From: Aegilops tauschii subsp. strangulata | Lineage: Eukaryota; Streptophyta; Magnoliopsida; Poales; Poaceae | Direction of reading: 5' to 3' | DNA length: 64,000 nucleotides | Assembly: GCF_002575655.3 (NCBI RefSeq) | Contig: NC_053040.3 | Location: forward strand, 358,730,267 to 358,794,266 | Shown here: in pieces, positions 1 to 10,532 of the stretch | Numbering within the stretch: position 1 is the first letter of the stretch | How the letters are laid out: each line of letters begins with the position of its first letter | Position numbers and translations under genes: made by a program | Notes under the pieces: generated by a model | Seen by the model: only the letters and a program-made list of their open reading frames with translations | What the model was told of the DNA's origin: nothing | Databases searched by the model: none

Positions 1-82
1 GAAAACAACTTAGAACAGCAAAAAAAACTACTTAGTGATAAAGCAAACAAGCACACACGAGAATATTCACCCCACGCTATGA

Positions 83-101
83 CTCCCCGGCAACGGCGCC
101 A
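83..101 (-). other. Primer-binding site (tRNA-Asp type) of Gypsy element A
   Basis: Read on the minus strand this is TGGCGCCGTTGCCGGGGAG, the complement of a plant tRNA-Asp 3' end. It lies 11 bases inside the LTR boundary. It fixes the element as minus-strand and identifies 113-1628 as the 5' LTR. Confidence 0.85.
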
Positions 102-112
102 GAAAAAGGTCT

Positions 113-1628
113 TGATAAGCCACAAGTATAGGGGATCAATTGTAGCCTCTTTCGATAAGTAAGAGTGTCGAACCCAACGTGGAGCTAAAGGTAGAACAAA
201 TATTCCCTCAAGTTCTATCGACCTCCGATACAACTCTACGCACGCTTAACATTTGCTTTACCTAGAACGAGTATGAAACTAGAAGTACTTTGTAGGTGTT
301 TTTGGATAGGTTTGCAAGATAATAAAGAGCACGTAAATAAAAAGTAGGGGCTGTTTATGTAAAGACACAATAAAGTAAATATAGCGAGTGTGGAAAGGGG
401 GTGGTAGGAGTTGCGAAATTGACCCTAAGCAATTGACTACTTTACTAGACCGATAGCAAGTATTATATGGGAAAGGCCACTGCTAGCATGTCATCCCTTA
501 CTTGGAATTCTATGCACTTATGATTGGAACTATTAGCAAGCATCCACAACTACTAACGTTCATTAAGGTAAAACCCAACCATAGCATTAAAATATATTGG
601 TCCCCCTTCAATCACGTATGCATCAATTTCTATGCTAGGTTGAAACTTCTGTCACTCTTGCCCTCCAATACATAGTCCTATCAACATACAACTAACCCTA
701 TGGTGTGATCCACGCGCGCGCTCATATGATGGGAACCAAAGGACAACAACATAACCACAAGCAAATTAAATCAATCTTAGCAATTCATCAACCACCGATA
801 GAACAACAAAAATCTACTCAGACATCATAGGATGGCAACACATCATTGGATAATAATATGAAGCATAAAGCACCATGTTCAAGTAGAGGGTACATCGGGT
901 TGCGGGAGAGTGAACCGATGTAGATAGAGGGGGGAAGGTGATGGAGATGTTGGTGAAGATGGCGTAGGTGTTGGTGAAGATCGCGGTGATGATGATGGCC
1001 CCCGGCGGCGTTCCGGCGCCACCGGAAGCGAGGGGGAGAGAGCCCCCTCCCTCTTCTTCTTCCTTGACCTTCTACCTAGATGGGAGAAGGGTTTCCCCTC
1101 TGGTACATGGTCTCCATGGCGTGGGAGGGGCGAGAGACCCTCCGAGATTGGATCTGTCTCTCTGTCTCTCTCTGTTTCTGCGTTCTGATTTTCTGCCCTG
1201 GCACCGTTTCTTTTATATCCGGAGATCCGTAACTCCGATTGGGTTGAATCTTTCGCCCAGATTTTTCTCATAAAATTAGCTTTCATGCGGCAAAAGAAGA
1301 GGGTCAACCGCCTTACGGGGTGCCCAGGAGGGTCCAAGGCGCGCCCCCTGCCTCGTGGCCCCCTCGGGCACCGTCTCGCGTTGATTTTACTTCCCAAAAA
1401 TCATAAATATTCCAAAAATAATTCTCCGTCCGTTTTTATCCCGTTTGGACTCCGTTTGATATTAGGTCTCTGCGAAACATAAAACATGCAATAAACAGGA
1501 ACTGGCACTGGGCACTGGATCAATATGTTAGTCCCAAATATAATATAAAAAGTTGACAAAAGTATATGAAAGTTGAATAATATTGGCATGGAACAATCAA
1601 AAATTATAGATACGACGGAGACATATCA
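113..1628 (-). repeat. 5' LTR of Gypsy element A (1516 bp)
   Basis: The plus strand runs from TGATAAGCC to ACATATCA, so the LTR is bounded by TG...CA on either strand. It contains a GC-rich stretch at about 1305-1380 with GGCGCGCC and CCTCGTGG motifs. These also occur in the LTRs of the second Gypsy element in this window. Open frames within it (for example 879-1397 minus and 968-1273 plus) overlap on both strands and look accidental. Confidence 0.85.
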
Positions 1629-1908
1629 TCGTGCTGCCGGAACTCATCTACTACTTTGCCCCTCTTGCTGGATCAAGAAGGCGAGGACGTCATCGAGTTG
1701 AACATGTGCTGAACGCGGAGGTGCCGTACGTCCGGTACTTGATCGGGACGGATTATGAAGGTGTACGACTACATCAACCGCGTTGATAAATGCTTCCGCT
1801 TACGGTCTACGAGGGTACGTGGACTACACTCTGTCCTCTCGTTGTTATGCATCACCATGATCTTGCCTGCGCGTAGGAATTTTTTTGAAATTACTACGTT
1901 CCCCGACA
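1629..1908 (-). repeat. Truncated LTR-like repeat fragment
   Basis: Read on the minus strand the fragment begins at 1908 with TGTCGGGGAACGTAG and continues to 1629, where Gypsy element A interrupts it. The wording resembles a common Triticeae LTR start, but I cannot assign the family with certainty. The rest of that repeat is not visible here. Confidence 0.5.
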
Positions 1909-2321
1909 GGAGGCGAGAAGCCACCGACAGGAGATGAAGCGAACAGACTTTAGCCAAAGAGGCGCGCCGTTCGGATTCAGTGTCCACTACAGAAAAATGG
2001 TTCAGCTCCCGCGTGACCTTTCATAGACCCGTCGTGCGTGGCAAAAATTTAGACATCGGCTCGGCTCATTCCCGCGGCGCGGCGCGGCGAGGCAGGCGGC
2101 GAAGGAGGAGCGTGCGTGGATGTCCCTCTTGTTCTCATGCTCATACATGTGGGGGAAGAACCTTCCTTATAAAGAGGTCCAACTCCCTCTAAACTAACAA
2201 TGTGGGACTAAACTTTAGTAATGCCCCTTGCCTTGCACGAATGGGCTAAGTGAGCCTCTAGAATTTATTAGGAATTTCTGAAATTGTTATTGGGCTGACC
2301 CATAAAATAGGTAAAATTCCA
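1909..2321 (-). repeat. Probable 3' LTR fragment of a Copia element
   Basis: This directly follows the Copia pol remnant on the minus strand. The junction at 2321/2322 has a polypurine-like run (minus strand GGTGGGGGGTTGC) followed by TGGAATTTTACC, as expected for interior, PPT and LTR start. The left limit is uncertain because the next repeat fragment abuts at about 1909. Confidence 0.5.
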
Positions 2322-3562
2322 GCAACCCCCCACCAAATCCGAGAGGCACACAAAATTTGCCTTTGGTTCGAGAACGCTGTTTTATATACCGGCATTGCAG
2401 TGGAGATTGTTAAGTTAAACTTTCACCTAGAACTCTATGCTACACTAGTACGCAACTTGAACAGTGGACTGGGCCTTGAACTGCAAGTTTTCTGCGAAAC
2501 TAGCTTCGCACAAAGCCTTGACCGATACTAGGCTACCGTGGATCTTCCCCGCGGGTGGAGCTTATGCATCATACTCCATGACCTTTCATGAGTTTACTAG
2601 AGAGAACCATACTCTTATAGATTGCGACGTTTGACAATCAGACTCATATATGTGTGTTCTTCAAAAGATGTTCTGCAGGACAACATCTCTGCTTAAATGA
2701 GCCACTTAGAACACATTAAGATATACATCAACCTGGCATGCAGATTTAAGAGAGTATTGCATCTTCATGGAGTGGTATTGTTAACAGTAAGGATACTCTC
2801 CTCTCAGTTGACCAACAGCTTGTCTTCCACATCTAATTCACGGGATCTCCGATCACATAGACCAAGTTACCACTGTGAACAACTCATATTGTGGGTCTCA
2901 TACCCATTTCCCTCGATGCATTATCTATCACATTGCGTGATAGACCCTTAGTAAAAGGATCTGTGAGATTTTTAGATGTTTGGATATAATCCAATGCAAT
3001 AACCCCGGAGTTTCTCATTTCTCTGACAGACTTTAACCTTCTCTGAATGTGTCTTGATGATTTCATGTTATCCTTTGACCTGGTCACTTTCGTGATCACA
3101 GTTTGATTGTCGCAGTTCATAAGGATACCCGGTACAGGTTTCTCAACAACCGACAAGTCATTCAAGAGCCGACGAAACCAATCTGCTTCGACCGTAGCTG
3201 TATCTAGTGTTGTGAGTTTTGCTTCCATTGTTGACCTCATCAAGATGGTCTGCTTGCAAGACTTTCAAGAAAACAGCACCACCTCCATGAGTGAATACAT
3301 ATCCGCTCGTGGCCTTTATCTCATCAGCATCTGAGAACTAGTTTGAGTCACTATGCCCTTCAAGCACTTTTGGTTGCCCAGTGTAGTGAGTTCCATAATT
3401 CGCCGTGCCTTTCAAATAACGCAAAACTCTCTAGAGCTTTCCAATGCACATCTCCTGGTTTTGAGACAAACCGACTCAGTTGCTAACAGCAAAAGAGATG
3501 TCAGGTCTTGTAGCACTGGCTAAGTACATAAATGAGCCAATAATCTGAGAATATTTCAACGA
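2322..3562 (-). pseudogene. Truncated Copia polyprotein end (reverse transcriptase tail and RNase H)
   Basis: The longest open piece (2884-3243) encodes the RNase H end of a Ty1/Copia polyprotein. Visible motifs are CDNQTVITKV, SSRHIQRRLKSVRE, GVIALDYIQT and NLTDPFTKGLSR. Homology continues upstream on the same strand to about 3562 (QSLKYSQIIGSF and GTHYTGQPKVLEG), but with frameshifts (one near 3240) and stop codons. Gag, protease, integrase and most of RT are absent, so this is a 5'-truncated dead copy. Its broken edge lies about 520 bases upstream of the MTA start codon. Confidence 0.8.
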
Positions 3563-4085
3563 CTGCCTGAGAGTGAGGACAACGAAGTTGCGTCGATGTT
3601 GCCGTGAGACTACGACGATGGGGCAGCGAGGGGCGGTGATGGTGAGCCGATGCATCTACGAGGTTGTCGGTGAGGCCTCATGCTATAACAGTGAGAGGTG
3701 GGGGTGCGCCGGGGGGGGGGGGGGGTGCCGCCGGTCGCCTCGCTCGTCCATACCGGGGGTCGGCGAGGCTCGTTGCCACTCTCTCCGGTACACGCTGGTG
3801 TCATTTTGGGGGCAAAAGCAACGACGCCAGTGGAAGATAGCGCGAGCCTGATCTGACGGCTAGGAAACCACTAATCGAATGGCAGGGGACGTGACCGTCA
3901 GGGCTGGCGCCGATCCACCGGCGCCTAGCACTGCCCCTTTCCACCGGAAGTTTTTTTTTTTCTTTGAGACTCGCCAAAACAGTACTGGGCTTCGTGTCCA
4001 CGTGACCAGCCCACAATCACAAGTACAACAAGTTCGCAGCGAGGTCGATCCAAAACCTCGAACCCCTTTCTCGACCAGCAAAACA
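3563..4085 (+). promoter_or_regulatory. Upstream region and 5' UTR of the MTA gene
   Basis: This is the only sequence between the Copia remnant and the MTA start codon, so the core promoter and 5' UTR should lie here. It includes a G-run at about 3711-3725. I see no convincing TATA box. A frame open from 3879 into MTA exon 1 adds 69 codons before the chosen ATG; I treat that as untranslated leader. Confidence 0.45.
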
Positions 4086-7000
4086 ATGGAGACCAAGGCC
4101 GACGTCGCCGCCGCCGGCGGCGACGACCTCTCGACCATGCGCGAGCAGTGCCGGAGCATGGAGGAGGCCATCTCCTTCCGCCGCGAGGCGCAGCTAGGCC
4201 TCGTCGGCTCCCTCCAGCACCTCGTCCCGGACCTGGTCCCCTCCCTCGACCGTTCCCTCCGCCTCATCGCCGCCTTCAACGACCGCTCCTTCACCCCTAC
4301 CCCAAATCCCAACGCCGGCGACCCCCAGAACCCCAGCCTGAAGCCCCACCACCGCCGCGCCGTCCCCGACCCGACCCGCTCCACCCGCCGCAAGACCTCT
4401 CCGGGGTCCTCCCCGGCCTCCGCCGCCGTGGGAGGCGCTGCCCCCGGCGGTCTCGACGCGGTACGCACCATGGTGGCCGTATTCCTCCTCGAGCTTATCC
4501 CCTTCGCCGAGATCGACGCCGCCGTGCTCGCACGCCGTCTACAGGCTGAATCCTCCTCAGCCAGCGATGCGGAGCGGGCGGCTCTTGCCGACCTAGCGAC
4601 GGAGCTCGGCGGCTCCGTGCCCGCCGCTGTAGCTCTCGCCCTCCGACGCATAGCTGAGGACAGCGGCGGCGTGCAGATCGAGGAGGCCATGATTGGAGGC
4701 AAGCAGATGATGATGGTCTGGGCCATCGACCGTAGCAAGCTCCTCAAAGAGCTACCAGAATCCGCCACATTGTTGTCACCCCAACCTCCACCCATACCAC
4801 AGGCGACCTCGTCCGAGACCGACGCTAACACTGCAATCATACCAAGACCACCACCACCACATCAGCAGCAACAGCCGGATATGTGGGCACACTCGATGCC
4901 ACCGATGTTCCCACGGCCCAGGGGCATGACAATGGCGGGGATGCAGAGGATGGTGCCAGGGTTGATGCCGCTTCAGCGCCCGTTCATGGCTCCAAGTCCG
5001 GGGCCTAGTCCTACCCAGCAGAACCAGAGGACCGAGGAGGAGGACCTGAAGGACCTTGAGGTGCTGCTGAGTAAGAAGACATACAAGGAGAAGCAGAACA
5101 CAAAAACTGGGGAGGAGCTGCTGGATCTCATTCACCGGCCAACGGCAAAGGAGACGGCTGTTGCAGCAAAGGTTTGTTACTATTCACCCTCCGACGGCAA
5201 AAGAGGTGTTAGTTGGCAGTGCCATTGTTCTGTGTAGTTTGAGACGATTAAGTGTCTTGTTATATTGTTGGAATGTTGGCCAGTGTCTAAGCAAACTATG
5301 CAAGTACTAAACCTATAGAGAAGTCTTGGTAGAATGAGCACAAAATCATAAGAGAATGGCTATACATATGTAAACCATTCACAAAATATTGTACCGGGCC
5401 ATTTAAAAGAATGGGAGTGCTACAAAGATGAGGAGGAAGAAGTCCTAAAAAGGGTTTTCATGTATTGTTGGGGATTAGGGAATACAGTTAAAGTCAGTTA
5501 GTAGAGAATTGAGACTTCGGTGAGCTAAGACAATAGGCACAGCACAAACATGTTGGCTTGGTAATAAGTAGACACTGGTAATGGAAATGTGTGGGAGGGG
5601 GGAGGGTTAATTTCGTTCTGTTCTGGCTGGAATTAAACTATCATTCCATTCTCAAAACCAAAATGGTACGCAGAAGCTATTATCCGGGTACCGGCCATTC
5701 CTGCTGAAGCAGAGTGTTCTGGTAAAAAATACCATGCAGTTCATACTGGTATCGGTGGACAAACAACAATTTGTGCTCTGCTGTATCAGCTCAGCGTGGT
5801 TCTCTTAGCTACCTTCATGATGTGTCAATAATGGTGGGCAGATGTTTTTTTTCCAAACATTGAATCTATAATACATCTAATTCTCGCAAGTATGGGTCGG
5901 CTTGCTCTGGCTGGAAGCAATACGATGCTAGGCCTGGCCGCAACTAGCCTCTTTCGTCCATTTCTCTTTTATTTTTTGGCTTTTTTGTATGCGCCTTTGA
6001 ATGTATATATGCATATAAAACAATTGAACATTGTAATTATAGAAGGCTGGAATGGTACACGGGAATGCCCCGGTGCCAAAACGTTCTGTTTAAACACCAT
6101 CTGGAAAGGTGACCGGAATGGAATTAGTAAGTATGCTCTAAGGCCCTCCACCACTGCTGTTAGTCTTGTAGTGGTAAATGAACTGGTTTGATTAGCCACT
6201 GTATGGTCTACTGCACTAAATAATTTATCATAAATTGCTTTAGTTTATGTACTGAATAAATGTGGAAGAAAGCAACATTGTTTACATTTTTTATGGTACA
6301 AACTTCCAGCATGATCTTCCTGTTGTCAACTTTGCAAAACCAATAACAGTTACTTCCACATATTGTAACGTTAAGTTGTTCTATGATTCAGAGTGAATCA
6401 TTCGGCCTGGTTGTTATCTTCCGCTGTTTGGTTATCATCAATTTTTAGTTTTTGCTGACCTTGGTTTTGTATCTGGCAGTTCAAAACAAAGGGTGGTTCC
6501 CAGCTGAAGGAGTATTGCACCAATTTAACTAAAGAAGATTGCAGACGCCAATCTGGTTCCTTTGTTTCCTGTGCTAAGGTCAATGTTATTACACTCATTT
6601 TGCCTACTCAATGCATACTTCCCTACATTTGTTTTTATTGTCTATTTGTCTCAACCAACATGGTGGGTAACTGGCCTTCAGACTGCTTCTTTTTAGCAAA
6701 TATCTATCTGGTATAGTTAATGTAATCACTTCTTTAAATTTCTCAGGTTGCAGTTTGTCTAGTACATAAAGTACTAAGGCACAATTGTCCTTCCTCTAAG
6801 ATAGAATTATATGGAACATGTTATGTGAAAATTACCCTTTTTAGCTTTCCTCTGGTTCATTAAATTGAAGCTGAACTGGTGCGGGTATAATCGTGGTTGC
6901 CATTCATTGCTCCAAATCCATATCAGGACTCAAGGGTATTCTTTCTTCAGTTTCTGGATAATGATTTGGAGAAGCAATTTGAATTAATATATGTGTTTGA

Positions 7001-8855
7001 ACTGAAAAATAATATAGTTGTTAAATGTTTATTCAGTTGAGAGATGGCAATAAATTTTCTTAATACTATGCTTGAAAACTGTACTGATTTCAGTAGATAA
7101 TTTTTAGCTATTAATGATAATTAGTGTCCAACTTTTTCTTTCATTTGGAGCAGGTTCACTTTCGCCGTATTATTGCTCCACATACTGATACAAATCTAGG
7201 AGATTGCTCTTTTCTGGACACCTGCCGCCACACTAAGGTTGGCCATAGAGGCATAAACCCTTTATGTTAATCTCTTCCTGTGCACCTGTTTTTATCTTAC
7301 ACCCATTCTATGATTGTAGACTTGCAAGTATGTCCACTATGAGCTTGATCAAACACCAGATATAGCTCCAATGATGGCTGGCACCCTTGCTCCCCCTAGG
7401 CAAATAAAGCCCCATAGAGCTGAATATTGTTCAGAAATAGAGCTTGGAGAGTCACAATGGATAAACTGTGACATTCGGAACTTCAGAATGGACATCTTAG
7501 GCCAATTTGGGGTAATTATGGCTGATCCCCCGTGGGATATTCATATGGAACTCCCATATGGCACAATGGCTGACGATGAAATGAGGACTCTTAATGTGCC
7601 TGCTTTACAAACGGATGGTTTAATTTTCTTATGGGTCACCGGCCGTGCGATGGAACTTGGCCGGGAGTGGTAAGTTTCCGAACCTTTAATTTTTCTTCAG
7701 AAAAATTGCTAGGGGAGTGAAATATATTGCCATTTGGCTGGATTTTCTTCATGCTTCATACTTGTAACATCTCTCTGAGAATGTTTTTCACTCCAATGAA
7801 ATCTATTTCCATGGGGTAGCTTTTGAACACCCTTCATATCTGTAACTCAACAGATGATAGTTGCTAAATTTGATAATATGCGTTATATATTTTACTCTTA
7901 ATGTCCACCATGCAGGGTGCAATGTTATTTACTTATTTTCTGTTAAACATTTGTTTTTGGAAAATAACTGTTTTCACTGATTCAGTGTACCTCCTTTTTA
8001 TTCTTCAGTTTGGAGCTCTGGGGTTACAAGCGTGTTGAGGAAATTATTTGGGTGAAGACCAATCAACTTCAACGCATTATTCGAACTGGCCGCACTGGCC
8101 ATTGGTTGAACCACAGTAAAGAACATTGTCTTGTTGGAATTAAAGGGAGTCCCCTAGTGAACAGGAATATAGACACTGATGTTATTGTTGCTGAAGTGCG
8201 TGAAACAAGCAGAAAACCTGACGAGGTAATACATCGGCTTCAATGGTTCATACTAGCTGCTTCAGAACAAGTGATGCCTCTTTACTTGTTTCTGTGTAGT
8301 TAGATGACTTGCAATAGCTTTGCCAGATTGTTGTTGTTTCTACCTAGAGATCCATATACAGCTTTTGATCCCATATGGTAAAACATGCATGCACTAACTT
8401 GACATCTAATACAAACCACACAGCTTGTATTTTCTTAAATTTCTTCTGCTGGTTTTTGTTTCAAAAACACTGCTTCAAGTCTGTTTTGCTGTACAGATGT
8501 ACGCCATGCTAGAGCGGATAAGCCCAAGGACAAGGAAACTCGAACTGTTTGCTAGAATGCATAACACGCAAGCTGGGTGTGCATCTCTCCCCTCTTATAT
8601 TTCTTCTGCATACCAGATACTATCCATGTACTTACCTTTTTGTATTATTTTTTTCTGTTTAGATGGCTCTCTCTTGGCAACCAGGTAAGCGGAACAAGGC
8701 TTGTGGATGAAGGGCTGAGGGCAAGGTACAAAGCTGCTTATCCGGACTTCGAGGTGCAGCCGCCATCGCCTCCCAGAGCAAGCGCGCCTATGGACGTTGA
8801 TCAGAGTACTCCATCACAGAAGCCTGTTGCATCAGATGGTGAGCGGCCAACCTGA
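4086..8855 (+). CDS. MTA: N6-adenosine mRNA methyltransferase catalytic subunit MTA (METTL3 ortholog)
   Basis: This is the catalytic subunit of the nuclear m6A writer, which methylates adenosine in mRNA using S-adenosylmethionine as a heterodimer with MTB. Seven exons with GT-AG introns: 4086-5171, 6480-6578, 7154-7237, 7320-7669, 8009-8225, 8497-8576, 8663-8855. Phases match throughout and give 702 residues, close to the roughly 685-706 of plant orthologs. The start METKADV aligns with plant MTA N-termini. The N-terminal half is Ala/Pro-rich with a Q/M/P-rich stretch. A Cys/His zinc-finger-like segment ([19 protein letters not shown]) lies at about residues 411-429. The MT-A70 domain follows, with the catalytic DPPW at 492-495. 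Conserved [20 protein letters not shown] and ELFARMHN blocks follow. No stop codon or frameshift is seen, so it should be functional. The tail after the MT-A70 domain is Pro/Ser-rich. Confidence 0.95.
5172..6479 (+). other. MTA intron 1 (1308 bp)
   Basis: This is the longest intron of MTA. It begins GTTTGT and ends GGCAG. It has AT-rich sequence and scattered short frames (for example 5892-6191) with no recognisable protein. I found no transposon with clear termini. Confidence 0.85.
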
Positions 8856-9216
8856 TTTTGGCACCCTCTGAGCACATTAGACCGCTCTTGCAAGGATCTA
8901 CTGTTGTTTCACTACATAGTTCTTGTCACCTGTTATCCTTGTTGTACTTGTAAAATTGGATGGTGAAGGAGCCAGTGTAAGCCTTCACTGATATATCGGC
9001 AATATGTTTTTCTTTATCAAAAAAATCGGCAATATGTTTTGCCCGTCTAAGCCCATCAGTACACTCGATTTGACAGTTCATTAAAGAATGACCAAATGTG
9101 TGGTGAATTTCAGTTTCGTCCTTCTGTTCTTTGAGGATATCAATTTATGTTCACTCGTAATGGCTGAGGGGTTCCCTCTGCAAAGATGTGCGAGCTTGAT
9201 TGACCGCGAAGCTTTA
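8856..9216 (+). other. MTA 3' UTR and downstream flank
   Basis: No coding potential is seen. A short direct repeat (ATCGGCAATATGTTT) occurs twice near 8995-9040. The polyadenylation position cannot be fixed from the sequence. Confidence 0.5.
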
Positions 9217-9218
9217 TA

Positions 9219-9300
9219 CTGCCTCTGTAAAGAAATATAAGAGCGTTTTAGATCACTAGAGTAGTAATCTAATCGCTCTTATATTTCTTTACAGAGGGAG
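9219..9300. mobile_element. Stowaway (Tc1/mariner) MITE, 82 bp
   Basis: Near-perfect terminal inverted repeats, CTGCCTCTGTAAAGAAATAT on the left and the complement ending CAGAGGGAG on the right, are flanked by TA duplications at 9217-9218 and 9301-9302. The copy is almost a single hairpin around a short centre. It lies about 360 bases after the MTA stop codon. Confidence 0.9.
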
Positions 9301-9554
9301 TACATGGTTTTTTTAAGGTCATCATGGCCGGATTACTGATAATTAAATACTCCATACATTCGTTTTTTTAGGGATATATGATCCACAAAGAAACTTGATA
9401 AAAGGTAAGGGTCATCTGCAATCTGAATATGCTGTCAGTCGCCTCGTTCCAAATAGTGCTCAGCAGGCGAACGATGATGTTGCCTCCTCAGCCTCTCTTT
9501 TGGTTGATCCATGCGTTGTGTTGTACTACGTACTTGGTTTTTTGTGTTTTCTCT

Positions 9555-10532
9555 GAGCATCTAAAGACGTAGTCATCAAATTCGGCCCCTCAAACACCTG
9601 TGCACGCGTCCGGGTGCGTCCGCGGGCATTGACCGGGCACTCCTCAAATCTCATCGTCCACATCCGCATATCTCATATCCGGTACCCTAAATCCATACTA
9701 AAGCATGCAATGTGAATAAAATCATGTAGGCAATCAAACAGACATAGAATCGGACATAGAAATACACATTTCGATCACCAAAAGATTACAAAAGATCGCC
9801 AAAATTCAGATAATCCACATAAATGACGGACAAGTTTAAACTAGATTACTAAAAACTTCAAATTAAAGGCGGAGATGGCAGAGCTTCACTACTTCCTCGC
9901 CGGCCCTTTGCCCTTCCGATCGTCGGTGCTGTTGTAGGCGTCCGCGGCAGGAGGCGGGTCGTTGTCGCTTTCATCGTCGGAAGAAGAGATGACGGTGCAG
10001 CCCTTCAAACGTCGGACAACCCGGTCCTGCTTGAGCTTGGCCACCCTCGCCGCTGCCTCCACCACCTCGCGCTTGGACTGCTCAGTGGCTAGTCGGAGCA
10101 CCTTCGCATTCTTCCTTTAGGATCGGCGAGTGTCCGTCTCCGCCGTCGTAAGTGACCGCGGTAGACCCACGCCAGGAGCTGCTCCTCCTCATCGGGCAGC
10201 ACCGGCAACCTGCAGCGACTGCGAACGGATTGCTCAACCACCTCCCTTTCCCTTGACCACTGCCTCTCACGGCAGGCGACATGCGCTTCCAATTTCGGCG
10301 TGCACGTCCATGGCGCCAGCGGAGGGGGCACTAGAACCCACCGCTGACCTTGCAGAGCAGCGGCCGGCGGGGGATGTGGACAACGGAGGGGCGGCGCGGA
10401 TTGAGCAGCCCGCGAGGAGTTGCGAGTGGGTCGGGAGGGGCTAGCTTCAGCGTCGGCGCTGTGCCGGCGGGCGAGCGGAGACGAACCTGATTCGAAACTG
10501 TCCCCCGGGTCCACCCGCGACTGCTCAATCGC
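9555..10532 (-). mobile_element. Left part of a non-autonomous class II element, split by two retrotransposons
   Basis: The left terminus begins GAGCATCTAAAGACG. The right terminus, far away at 55705, reads inward on the minus strand as GAGCATCTACAACCAGACG, with further similarity (TCAAAC and TTGACCGG) inside. The element is now in three pieces: this one, 22233-22272, and 55347-55705. Each junction carries the target-site duplication of the inserted element. It resembles PIF/Harbinger-type non-autonomous elements, but I could not find a convincing duplication at its outer ends, so the superfamily is tentative. Confidence 0.55.
9889..10514 (-). pseudogene. C-terminal part of a split gene-like ORF inside the class II element
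   Basis: I do not recognise the family. On the minus strand the frame starts in 55347-55705 (Ser-rich SSSGSRSDG). It passes through the 40-base sliver at 22233-22272 (DDEDDLGLRIAI) and resumes here with EQSRVDPGDSFESGSS. It includes LPDEEEQLLAWVYRGHLRRR. Near 10110 the frame shifts, after which a charged tail follows: EAAARVAKLKQDRVVRRLKG, an acidic SSSDDESDNDPPPA, and a basic KGKGPARK end at 9889. The uninterrupted reading frame at both insertion joints shows this was one ORF before the insertions. It may be a captured host gene or an element-encoded protein. Confidence 0.6.

Larger units (their letters stand above)
1..1628 (-). mobile_element. Gypsy LTR retrotransposon A, 5' end only (element runs off the left edge)
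   Basis: This is the 5' LTR plus the first 112 bases of the interior of a minus-strand Ty3/Gypsy element. The LTR has TG...CA ends and is followed on the minus strand by a primer-binding site matching tRNA-Asp. No coding sequence is visible because the interior lies left of the window. It inserted into older LTR-like repeat sequence, which resumes at 1629. The 5-base duplication expected on the right would be TCGTG at 1629-1633, but the partner lies outside the window. The LTR start, read on the minus strand, resembles the very abundant Triticeae Gypsy LTRs of the Fatima/Sabrina kind; this family name is from recognition only. Confidence 0.85.

Noticed and set aside
3879..4085. 69-codon N-terminal extension of MTA from an upstream in-frame ATG
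   Set aside because: The MTA family starts at the METK methionine at 4086. The extension is low-complexity and covers a T-run, so it is more likely 5' UTR.
3860..4840. 326-codon minus-strand ORF opposite MTA exon 1
   Set aside because: It is a shadow of the GC-rich coding exon, with an Arg/Ala/Ser-rich product and no domain.
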